Source of the DNA: Opeltia flavorubescens
Taxonomy: Eukaryota > Ascomycota > Lecanoromycetes > Teloschistales > Teloschistaceae
NCBI GenBank assembly: GCA_000442125.1
Contig: KE546970.1
Span: 310,001-374,000, forward strand
Length of the DNA stretch: 64,000 nucleotides
Direction of reading: 5' to 3'
The notes under the pieces were generated by a model that did no database searches, was not told the origin of the DNA, and was given only the letters and a program-made list of their open reading frames with translations. The translations under genes were made by a program, and so were the position numbers. How positions within the stretch are numbered: the first letter of the stretch is position 1; each line of letters begins with the position of its first letter. Of the stretch, positions 47,111 through 57,837 are shown one piece after another.

Positions 47111-49429
47111 TCAAAGTTTGGCTCGCTCCTCCGTAGCTTTATGCAAATCCTTCCCCTTTTTCATAAAATACTCCTTGATCTTTTCTCTCGCAACATCGAC
47201 GACGGCAGCATCCTCCACCGTCGCAGGTATTTGGACTTCCTTGTCAAATTCTCCATGAACGGCGTTTTCGAGTAATTCTCTCAGTACTCTCCTCAATGTC
47301 TTACCACTTCTTGTTTTGGGAATCATCCCCTTCCCCTGAATCATTCCACCCAAAGCTGCGATAGCACCAATTTGTTCTCGAATCGAGGACTGGACTTCTT
47401 TGAAGAATCGTTCAGAAGGTATGACGGAGGCAGGATGTGAGGCTGTGGACAGAGTGACGAAAGCGAATGGAAGGTGGCCTTTCAGGCTGTCTGGGATGCC
47501 GACCACGCAGCATTCAGCCACCGTCGGGTGCGAGGCGACGGCTTGTTCAATGGCACCTTGCATATCCGATTAGCTTAACCCATTCGTCTTCTCGCTATGT
47601 TTGAAGACTAACCGGTCGAGAAACGATGCGCGCTGACATTGATAATGTCATCAGAGCGGGACATGACATGCACGTAGCCCTCTTCATCAATCATACCTGC
47701 GTCGCCCGTATCGATCCATCGACTATTGAAACGTTTCAAGTACCCTTTGTAGAATCTTTCGTCCTCGTTGAATAGAGTCGTCAATCCTGTAGGGGCGAGT
47801 GGAATACCAAGGACAATATTTCCCATCGAACCTTTGTGGACTTCGTTTCCCTCGTCATCAACGACCCGGACATCCCAGCCTGGCATTGGCTTTCCTGCGG
47901 ATCCGGGCTTCATTGTCACTGCCTCGTGGACCTCCTCGCTTGTGATATCTAAGCCGGCAGCGACTCTGAGTGCAATCCCAGAAATAGGTGATCCAGACTC
48001 CGAAGACCACCAGTGATCGATGACCTGCGCCCCAGGTGCGCAATATTGTCGAAGCAATTCTTGATACATCTTCACGATGCTAGGTTCACTCCTCTCCCCG
48101 GCCACGAATAGTGCACGCAATTGTTTCAGACCGCCCCTCTTCCCAACCGCCGTGAAAAACTTGTTGTCAGGGTCATCGCGTCTAATAGCCCGCAGTGCCG
48201 TAGGTGCCGTATTAAGAACATTGATTTTATACTCATCCAGTATCCTCCAAAAAGTGCCAGCGTCTGGAGTACCCACCGGCTTGCCTTCAAACAAGACTGT
48301 GGTAGCACCTGCGAGCAGCGGAGCGTAGAGAATGTATGAGTGACCCACTACCCATCCAATATCCGAAGCACAAAACATGACGTCTCCAGGGCAAATGCCA
48401 AAAATGTATTTGATTGTGAAGTTCAAACCTACTGCATGGCCACCCGCTTGACGTAGCACGCCTTTGGGTGAACCAGTGGTTCCTGCGATGCCCATAGTCA
48501 GTCCTTGTAACCAAGACGGCTGCTAGGATTCACGGTAACCGGCCAATCGAGACCACGAACAGTAGAAATACCACAACACTCGTACCCGTGTTCGAAGACA
48601 GTACACTCACCACTTGTATAGATGATGTAGAGTCCCTCATCACTTCGCACCGGTACTGCCTCCGCTCTAATGTTCCCCCGTTTGGCACTTCTTACCAATT
48701 CCTGCCAATCTCGTTCACCATTTTCAGTATTGACGGGATTCCATTTCAGCTGTTCTCTTTGCCATATCAGGACTTTTCCAGGTTTGTGGCTACTTTTCGA
48801 GATAGCCTGCTCAATGAGCGGTTGGTAACCGATGGGACCTTTGGCTCCTTCAATCCCACATGAAGCTGTCAATACCGCAACAGCCTTGCAAGCCTCTATC
48901 CTTTGAGCCAGGGATGCTGGAGCAAAGCCTCCGAAAACTACCGTATGGATTGCACCAAGTCGAGCGATCGCGAGGATAGCAAAAAGAGCAGCGGGAATCA
49001 TGGGCACTGCACAAGCTCAGCATTGCGCTATAATAGACTTTCAGCTGACAGACTGTAGACAAGGACAACATCGCCTTTTCTTACTCCTTCTTCCCTCAAT
49101 ACACCGGCCAAAGTTTCCACTTCCTGTAGGAGCTGGTCGTAAGAGAACTGCTCTTTACTGCCTGTGACAGGAGAATCCCAGATGATAGCCTTCGAGCTGC
49201 CATTGCCTGCTAACACATGCCGGTCAACGCAGTTAAAGGTTGTGGATATTTCGCCATCTGGAAACCAAGTGTAGCTTGGATGCTGTATGCCACTGGCTAA
49301 TCTCTTGTCAAAGCGCTTCAACGGTCTCGATGGATGTTTGTGCCACTGAAGCTGTCCCGCTTGATGAGCCCAGAATGATTCTGGATTCTTCAGCGATTCA
49401 GTGTAGACGAGGTCTTGTGGATGAGACAT
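47111..49429 (-). CDS. Short-chain acyl-CoA synthetase (propionate/acetate--CoA ligase), PTS1-tailed
   Basis: complement(47111..47556, 47613..48482, 48611..49006, 49054..49429), 695 residues. The N-terminal ACAS domain includes SLKNPESFWAHQAGQLQWHK. Adenylation motifs: YIIYTSGTTGSPKGV (A3, split by intron 2), WWSSESGSPI (A5), WIDTGDAG (A7) and, at the end, TRSGKTLRR with the catalytic lysine Lys633 (A10). Length and sequence resemble the PrpE/ACSS3 branch, which prefers propionate, rather than the main acetyl-CoA synthetase. The protein ends ERAKL, and AKL is a valid peroxisomal import signal (PTS1). It would activate short-chain acids released by beta-oxidation or odd-chain breakdown. The first donor (GTCTGT) is weak but restores VYMPMIPAALFA exactly. 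Confidence 0.93.
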
Positions 49430-52400
49430 GGTTCACATTGTGTATAGCAGGCAGAAAAGGATTGACGAAGCTGGAAGCTTGGACACCACAGATAAGACCA
49501 GAGGTACTAGGTAGAAAAGTGCAAGGAGGTTAGACTGTAGACTCCATTCTATGATCAATAGACGGAATCCTTTTGTGATTAATAATGGGGTCGTGGGAAT
49601 ATTAGCAGGCAATAATGGCAGAATAAGTTACCAATGAGGAGCTTCTCCGCAGTTCGGCCACAAGGAATCACAACCATCGGTCCAAATCCTTTTGTCGTTG
49701 AGTGATGACTTCTATTTAAGATATTATTTTAAATTATCTCTCTGAGAAAGAAGAGTTGATCATAGCATTATTGGCCGTACGTCCTTGAGAGGACCAATGA
49801 CAATCTTTACAGAGATCGAATGACGGCATGCTGGTCGGTAACTACTTGTAGAGCTTTACCCACAGTGCCAACGTGCACAGGAGGACTTCACGATAAGTGT
49901 TATCTGGCTCCAAGACTCTGCTCGGGTTCTACCCTCCATTCTCGCTTTCAACTGGCTTTCTGCTCCGAAATGAGACCAGCCGTCCATGACCGATCCCGAT
50001 CCCCCCATCACAAATCCAGTGACTTATTCATCATGCGCGTAAGCCCCAAGCCCCATTCCCGTGTCTGTCGGGTGACGTCTCCAGGAAAGGTGTCAAATCA
50101 TAGCCTACTTCCAGGCGCTTGGTCTCAGGTGGCGTGTTGGAGTGTGCACTGTTTCTGGTCCGTACAATCTCCATAAAGCCCACGGAACCCCCATAATATT
50201 TCCTTTTCCGTGCTGACGACTCCCACGAAGGATCATGAACCCCACACCCCCCATCGACACGGATCTGCACGATGGGAACGCCTCGGGCCATCCGTCTTGC
50301 CCGGCGAGAGTGCCCGCCCCCTCCATAGTCTTGTGGGCGTCTATGGTAGCCAATACAACGCAAGCAGGTTGATAACCCCCATCCCACCCCCAGCTTCTCA
50401 AAGCAGTATTTCGGCCGATAGCACTACGTCTCCGGCTCTGGCACCCGAGGAGAACCTTGACGACACATCGCACATCTCATCTTGGTGATGCTGTCGATGT
50501 ATTGACCATTCTGAAGTGAAAAGGCAGAGCTTCGTCTAAGGGATGTATTTTGGTTGTTAGAGGTTTCAGTGTCGGTAAAACACCCTGTCCCAAACTGGAC
50601 GCAAAGTATCCCAATGTGGACGGAATACGCATAGGGTTGATGTGGGCCATTCGGCATTTTCTGCTGCATGCTAGCTGTGCGCTTGCACTGCATTTGTCCG
50701 TTCGTCTGCATCAGCAGCAAAAAGCGAAGAAGCGATCCGTCCCGTCTGCTGCATCAGGGATTCTACTATGACCTCAGCTAAAGGATCAGTGGATTTTGGC
50801 CAACCTCACTCGACATGGCCTTGTATCATTATCATAGTCACCGCTTTTCTTTTACAACCAAGCGGAGTCGAGGGGTCATCTACGCAGTCCATAGAGTATG
50901 CCATGTGGCCGAATGCAAGCATCCGCCAAATTTTGATGTAAACTTCATCAAAATAAGCGTGTCCATGCTATCCTTGTGGATAACTGCATGAAAAGCTGTC
51001 TGTTCGCATCGGCGTACCGAGCATCAGATGGCACGGTCGAGCAATTCAGGGAAAGGTGGTTGGTCAAGTGTCTTTGGTTATTTTCTGACACCCGATCATT
51101 GGGCAGGATGTAGGCATTTTTTGACAGCCACTTCGGAAAAAGGGATAGGATAATTGATGTTTTGACATGCAATATTTCCCTCACTGCTGCTCCCACACAG
51201 ACCGCTAGTAAGAGAATGACAGTGGTTGCATGCGTGCCGCCCTGCGCATTCCACGAGCAAATCCTGCGGCTACAATTGCGTGGTTTTGTAGATTTGAGAC
51301 ATGTAAGATATGTGTGGTGGTAGGTAGGCGTAGGAGGCTTCGTGACGGCTCCGACGATAGTATGGCAAGCATGGCACCATAGCCTGGGCCCAACGGCGAC
51401 CGCTGGGACGGTGTAGTTAGCCCAGCAGGAACGGAAAAAGTCCAATTGGTGAACGGGGTGGTCGCTTTGCATTCCCGGCGCTGGCCGTGCTGGGCTCGCT
51501 TGCGGCTTGAAGAGACGACAGGGTCAGGATGGATCCACGAGGAGTGGAGCGTGCAGTAGCAGTGCTTGTGGGTACGATCCCCAAGGCTACGCAGAGCTTA
51601 GACCCTGTCAAGAGCTGTGCTTGCGACTGGGGAGGAAATGGTTTGGAGCCATGGGACCCGACTCGCCTAGCTGGTGTGCTTTTTCCGGTGCACCTTCTTG
51701 CGCTTGCTGGGGCCCTGACGGATGGCAGAGAAATAAAATCCATTAGACAATAATATTTGGAATGTGAAAAAGGTGCAGGAGCTGCCCTTTTCCTCCACTG
51801 AACGGTAGGCAATCAGATTATTCGATATCCCTATCCTCGCTCTGCCCGCCATATCTCGGCGAGCTCCTCTATCGTCCTTCTCCTATCAGAAACAACGACC
51901 GCTCATCTAAGACATCTCTTGGCTTTCTTGTATTTAAGTCAACATCCAGGCGAATTTCACCTTCCATTATTGTGGAACGCGGGTCTGTCGTTTGCCCCCA
52001 CACCTTTCTTAAGCTACTCCACTGGCTTGGTTCTGCCAATCAGTGCTGGTTCCAAGAAGCGGAAGAGATCCAGACGGCGACCGTTCCCTCGTCATCCACA
52101 CGTGTTGATCGCGTGGATCCACGGTCACCTGGGGCGAAGTCAAGAAAAAGGTCGATCCCGGCTAAGCGTGGACCGGACCCTCCCAAGGTACACCTGAAGA
52201 ACCAGGGCTCATTTTTACTCAGACTTGTATTCATCGACATTCGCTGCCTGCTCTCAGAACTCCAGACCTTAGTTGACATCATTGGCTTTCACTCACTCGT
52301 TGACGCTGACCCATTCACTTCTTTTCCATTTCTCTGTATTTATTTGGTCCGTCAAGTCTTATTTAAGGCATCTGGATCTCTATCAACCAACACTTTACTC

Positions 52401-52788
52401 CGGTTGTCTTAGGAAGAAGGCAACTGTGAAGCTGGAGCTGGAACTGGAACGAGAAACTTGTGTCATCTCGGACATTTCTTAAAGAGACGTGCAATAATCT
52501 CAATCTCCAATCCTATCCTGCCTCTTAATGGATTTATCGACTCCGGATTGATCAACTATCTCCCGGCAAAAATTCAGATCAGACTTAAGAGCACTGTACC
52601 TCTCAATTTCCTACGGCAATACGTATCTTGCACCTTGGCCTGGTCCTGGAACAGTGATTGCTGCTTCCCTCTCTCAGGTTGAGGAGGTTCTCATTGGCCG
52701 TTGACTATACCCTCCATCTGCAAATACCCCTTGGCTCAACCCTATTGAGCCTTTCTCCACCGTTCATACTACAACCCATATCACCAAG
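49430..52788. other. 3.4 kb stretch without supportable gene, upstream of RAS2
   Basis: It holds the CoA-ligase promoter at the left. The right part (about 51900-52788) is pyrimidine-rich and is probably the promoter and long leader of RAS2, with several upstream ATGs, for example one near 52528 followed by a seven-codon frame. Frames of 131 codons (51417-51812, minus) and 146 codons (51972-52412, plus) show no family signs. Confidence 0.5.
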
Positions 52789-53563
52789 ATGGCGGGAAAG
52801 ATGACCTTGTACAAGTTGGTCGTGCTTGGGGATGGAGGAGTGGGAAAGACGGCCTTGACAATACAAGTGAGCGTCAATTTATTAACAGCCAAATGCAACA
52901 ACTGATGATGTTTCATAGCTGTGTCTCAACCACTTCGTAGAAACATATGACCCTACTATAGAAGACTCCTATCGGAAACAGGTGGTGATCGACGGGCAAT
53001 CGTGCATGCTGGAAGTCCTCGATACCGCAGGTCAAGAGGAATACACAGCACTCAGGGACCAATGGATACGCGATGGAGAGGGGTTCGTTCTGGTCTACAG
53101 CATCACTTCAAGGGCTTCGTTTTCACGGATACGCAAGTTTCACAGTCAAATCCAGAGGGTCAAAGACGCATCAAGCACCAGCTCACCCACAGCATCATAT
53201 CTTTCGTCCCCAGTAGCTGCGCCAATGGCTCGAGAAGCACCAGTCATGCTGGTTGGGAATAAGAGTGATAGGGTGACGGAGAGGGAAGTGTCTACGCAAG
53301 AAGGCAGTGCGCTGGCAAAAGAGATGGGCTGCGACTTCGTCGAAGCTTCCGCAAAGAACTGCATCAATGTAGAGAAGGCATTCTACGAGGTTGTTCGCTC
53401 TCTTCGAAGACAGAGACAAGACCAGAAGCCTTTGGGCCGAAGAGGCACCAAGAAAGAAGAAGGCAGTGGCAGCAAACTCACAGAACACAAACCACGTAGA
53501 CCGCATCGTGTCCGAGAACGGGAGGATGGGAGGCGACATGGTATCAAATGCTCAATATTGTGA
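52789..53563 (+). CDS. ras2: Ras-family small GTPase, Ras2 type
   Basis: join(52789..52866, 52919..53563), 240 residues. The P-loop is [11 protein letters not shown]; switch I is YDPTIEDSY; switch II is [14 protein letters not shown]; base recognition is NKSD and ASAK. After [14 protein letters not shown] it has the Ser/Thr/Pro-rich insertion (residues about 119-135) that marks the Ras2 subfamily of filamentous fungi (Neurospora RAS-2). The basic hypervariable tail ends CSIL, a CAAX box for prenylation of Cys237. No second cysteine for palmitoylation is adjacent. The final Leu favours geranylgeranylation. In related fungi, Ras2 works through MAP-kinase and cAMP signalling in growth and morphogenesis. 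The 52-base intron after the P-loop is in phase 0. Confidence 0.96.
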
Positions 53564-54727
53564 CAGCCGTTTCGACCACGCTCCCAATTGTTGTCACCGC
53601 CTCCTGGTGAGGATCACGCCGTCGAGAATACTATCGTTCCAAACCGCACATGCACGGGACCATAGTCTAAAACCACACCGAAACATCCCTCCTCCCACTA
53701 TCAGCAACATACATTTGACCCACTACGGTACGGCATGCTTGCTGTGCATCACAAGACACACCCGCGGACGACCTCAAAATCGCAGTCATCCACCCCAGAC
53801 ATCCATCAAAACTCTACGTTCATGAAACATATTCCCCAATCAAAACCCCTCCTTCCAACACGTCCGGGGCGAGGCAAATATGCAAACCACCCTCTCCATC
53901 TATCCATACATATCAACGATCATCGTGCGGCGACTGGCGTACCTCACATTTCGAGCCCTTCATATCTTAAAGAACATCGCGGCGTCATGGGAGGCCTTCT
54001 GGAGGAAGAAGACCTGGATAGATTTATGGTATATCCATGTTATTATGGACCATCAAAAAGGGGCGGCGGCGGCATCATTATTACTGGTTTTTCTCTTCTT
54101 TGATCTTTGATCCCTGAGATGTTGTTTGGTGGGACTATGATGGACAACAAAGTGATTTATTAGATACCCTGGAATTAGAAAAGCGAAATATCTTATCCTT
54201 CAAATTCTTGTGGATGAGTTTCCAACATGGATTGATGCTGTGTTTGAATTGCCTCGTAATTGTATCCGATGTCAGCTACGTTCTTGATCTTCCCGAAATG
54301 ATATAAGGTAGGATTGTTTTTCTCTTTTCCTTTCAAGAATGTTGTGTTCCTACGAATTTCTCCGGTATCATTTGTCTTCATTACTTCTATTCTTTTTTCT
54401 CTGATTGAAATCTGGAGGAAAAGGTAGAGTAAATATGTCAATACAACATGTCTCTTACATTCACGTGGTCACGAAGAAGGCACGAAAAATGTGACACACC
54501 ATAGAATTTGGTAGAAACGAATCTCGAATGGACATGTATCAACAGCAACGAAACTCAAATCCCATAATCACCCTACACCCAGCAAACCAAACCTCCTACC
54601 AAACCACCAACCAAGCTCGCCTTCCAAACCCCGAAAACCGCCCCCTTTTAACCGCCAACCTTGAGACCATACCCCTTTATACCAAAACCCCCTGCCGACC
54701 CCAGAAAAAAAAACACCTCCCATTGAT
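53564..54727. other. Intergenic region between convergent RAS2 and HAD genes
   Basis: About 1.16 kb of 3' flanking DNA. A stretch near 54120-54480 is AT-rich; the following 200 bases are C/A-rich. Frames of 122 and 76 codons (53735-54103, 53880-54110) have no family features. Confidence 0.5.
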
Positions 54728-55794
54728 CTACTGAACGAATCCCATAGAATCCGCAATCCCGCCCCACCCTCTACCTCCCACATACCCATTCCCCACGGCA
54801 AACCTCCCCCTTACCTCCGCTAATCCCCCAAGACTCATCCTCGGATCATCCAACCCAATCCACATATCAATCCACCCTTCCCTCCTCGCCGCCATCGCTT
54901 CGTCCGCACTCCAATCCTCCTCATCCACCCTCTCCACATAAATAGTCTGATACCCGCACTCCTTCGCCGCTTTTAAATCGCCAAGATGCGCCGCCACCAA
55001 CGCGCACTGCTCTGCTCTCAAACCCAGATGCTCCGCCGCGCCATTGTAGACCAGTGGTGAAGGCTTGTAAGCGCCGAAGTGTTCCGAAGATAGGATGCGT
55101 GAGAACGGGAGGTCGGCGTGCGCGGCAAGATCGCGCAGTAAGCTTACGTTGCCGTTCGAGAGGGTGCACAGCACGAAGGATTTGGAGAGATCATGTAGGG
55201 CGGGGCTGGTATCGGACCATGGATCTAGGAAATGCCAGATGCGGGCTATGGAGTGGAGCTGGTCATGGGACCAGAGGCCGGTGAGATTGTGGTCGGCGAG
55301 GAGGCGGACGAGCGAGTCGTAATGATGCTGGTCAACGGTTTTGAAGGCATGTTTCGACTTGGAAGCCCCTGATGAAGAGTGGGATTTGGTGAAGATTTTG
55401 TATGTGTCGCGCCACTCCTGGGCGAAGTCGGGCCAGGAGACCGTAGATGCGAAAAGGCGGACGGCTGGGGGCAAAGAGGCGGATGAGGACGAGTTAAGGG
55501 CGATGGCGGCCTGAGTAGAAAGGGTGTAGGAGACGGTAGTGCGCCAATCGACGAGGGTGCCGAAAACCTGAAGTGATCGAATGAGCTTAAAGAAGAAATA
55601 AATGATGTGAATCCAGGGAAAAAGGGGTTCAAAAAGTCGTATAGAGTTTAAACCTGTACATTGCATTGCAGATTTGACGGTGAATAAATGTCGAGGGGGG
55701 GAATAAGGTTCGTATGACATATTGCATTGCAGCCGATAGGGATTGCGGGACTCACATCAAAGAGCAGAGCTTTGGGGGGATTGATAGTACTCAT
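54728..55794 (-). CDS. Haloacid dehalogenase type II-like hydrolase
   Basis: complement(54728..55567, 55756..55794), 292 residues. Exon 1 encodes only MSTINPPKALLFD; after a 188-base intron the frame continues VFGTLVDW, so the nucleophile motif FDVFGTLVDW is split by the intron. Motif II is CTLSNGN, the lysine motif is YKPSPLVY, and the acidic motif AAHLGDLKAAKECGY matches the L-2-haloacid dehalogenase branch. The start was chosen because it alone places the nucleophile Asp13 correctly. Fungal members hydrolyse 2-haloacids or unknown small phosphorylated or halogenated compounds; no substrate can be given. A cytosolic location is likely. Confidence 0.93.
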
Positions 55795-57837
55795 TATTTT
55801 GTATTGTTTCGTCTCTCATACGATGGAGCGGACAAGAACGAGGTGAATTACTGCTAAGTGTCATGTTGAACAGAGAAGTAGCCTCCACCGGCATATAGGG
55901 GAGCAGTAACGGTAACTCTACCATAGCGGGCAGAAGTTTGACTGCATCCATGGCCGGTCCAGTGCAACAGCCGGAGAAAATAGTGATGTCAATTGTGAGT
56001 TTCCAAGGGCTGCCGTGTTCATAGCTGAAGGCATGGGTGGTAGAAGATCGTGCTAAAGTTTTGTAAGATGAAGGTCGCCCACACCATGTACCCCGCAATC
56101 GACGAGGTTTCGGGAGGTGCACGAGCGTTTGGACCTCTGGTGGCTCCTTTGGGGGCATGTTTTGAAGCTGAATCAGGGCTAGGGGGCTTGGTAAGGTGTG
56201 GTCAAGGCTTCGCGTGGTCCGTCCTGGGGAAAAGACGTTGGAGGTGTGGGAGCGAATGGAGTAAAGATCGGTGGGTGTGCATCGCTAGGGATGGATGAGG
56301 GCTGCATAGTGATATTCGGTGTCAAAGACGGCTCCACCGAACCTGCAGACGGACCGGCCATCGTGCATGAAGGGCCTGTCGAAATAGCTGATCGTGCATA
56401 GAGAGCCTGTCGAACAGGTTGATCAGGCCTGGACGAACACTATGTCCCCACTAGGCCTGCATTTGATATTTCCCCGTCAGGATGTTGCAGCGTAGTATAC
56501 AGATGCAGCCATCCGCCTGACATGCCACCAAGTGCCGACTATGTTGAAGTGTACGACGTCCCGTAAATTAGATCGTTGTCCGCCATTCGACTCTGCCAGT
56601 CTATCAGTGAGCACAGATTTTACGGGCGTTTGACGTCCTTCTCACCAAGGTGGCTGGAGTAAGAATGATCATCAAGCTGATCTAGTAGTGGCTGTAGGCT
56701 CACCTAGGCCGAAAGATGAAACGGACCATGGACGAAGGTAATCTCTAAATTTGGGATTGAATTTGGATTGACAGGACCCCCTTTGTCCTCTTCTCTTTCC
56801 GCGTTCACTAGGTCAGCTTCTCCACCATCGCTCTTGAGGGATTTCTCGAGGCGCCTGCAGTCCCTCGGTAGCCTTGCGTGGATGGTCGAAATTATCCCTT
56901 TTGTTTGCACACGAGCCTATATCACGCTAATTCATCCAGACCCTGCACCAACAAGGACCGGCCACAAATGCACCCCGGCCTGAATCCCACCGCCCTGGTT
57001 TGACGGAACTTTTCGACCCAATTTTTGATTTGCTGTAACCGTGTAACCTAACAGCCATTAACGCTTCCTGCTCAACGCCTGAGCCATTCACGCGAGCTCC
57101 CAACACACCCCGTCTTGAGCTCCGCTGTTCATTGATTGCCGTTACCGACACACTCAACCCTAAGTCATAAGGGGGGAAATGCGGCCTTCCTTCCGGTAAA
57201 TGCACCATGTCGCAGATCCACCACCCTGATGAATTCCTTCGAGGTCCGAGCGTCTTCCTTGATTCTTGTGACACTCGCCGTCTAGCTTAGACGTCGAGTT
57301 GATCTGAGCGATTGCTGTTCGAGTAGGAGCTCTTGGGGGCCACCCACGATTCACGTCGTTGTGGGCCTGACCTGGGGCAATCTCCTGTGGGGTGATCAAG
57401 GTGCACTTGTACCTTTACGCGTCTTCCCGTGACGTTTGACTTCAACGGCTCTCACGAAACATGAGTCCCAACAATGCTTGAAGAAGAAACAGCATCACCT
57501 CTCTAACCTCAGCCGGTACGACATTCATTTCGATGAGACACGCTCTTTCCACATCAATCTTTCAAAGTACGAGCCAAACATACATTCGCTCATTTCCCTT
57601 AATGCTCGACATCAGAACAAACGACTTCAAGCACCTCGACGTCATATTACTACTATTTTGACCGGTATCTGACCTCGACTGAGTTCATTTGGGTAGGATT
57701 GTAGGCGCAGACTCAAGAAAAATCGCTACAACGTGAGGAGGAATCGGGGAAAAGTTGATCATTACATGTCACCACTGCCAAATCCCCGTGTACGTAAGCA
57801 TCAATTGGTCGTCCCGCTTGTGCTACAGCCTTAAGAG
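55795..57837. other. 2 kb intergenic region between divergent HAD and apsA-type genes
   Basis: Promoters of both neighbours must lie here. A short local repeat near 56365-56420 reads as two related GGCCTGTCGAA/GCCTGTCGAACAGG units, the second forming a small palindrome. The longest frames (133 codons at 55757-56158, 115 codons at 56927-57274, both minus) show no known family. No RNA gene seen. Confidence 0.5.

Noticed and set aside
51417-52412. Frames of 131 (minus) and 146 (plus) codons upstream of RAS2
   Set aside because: Low-complexity and without homology; better explained as promoter or leader DNA.
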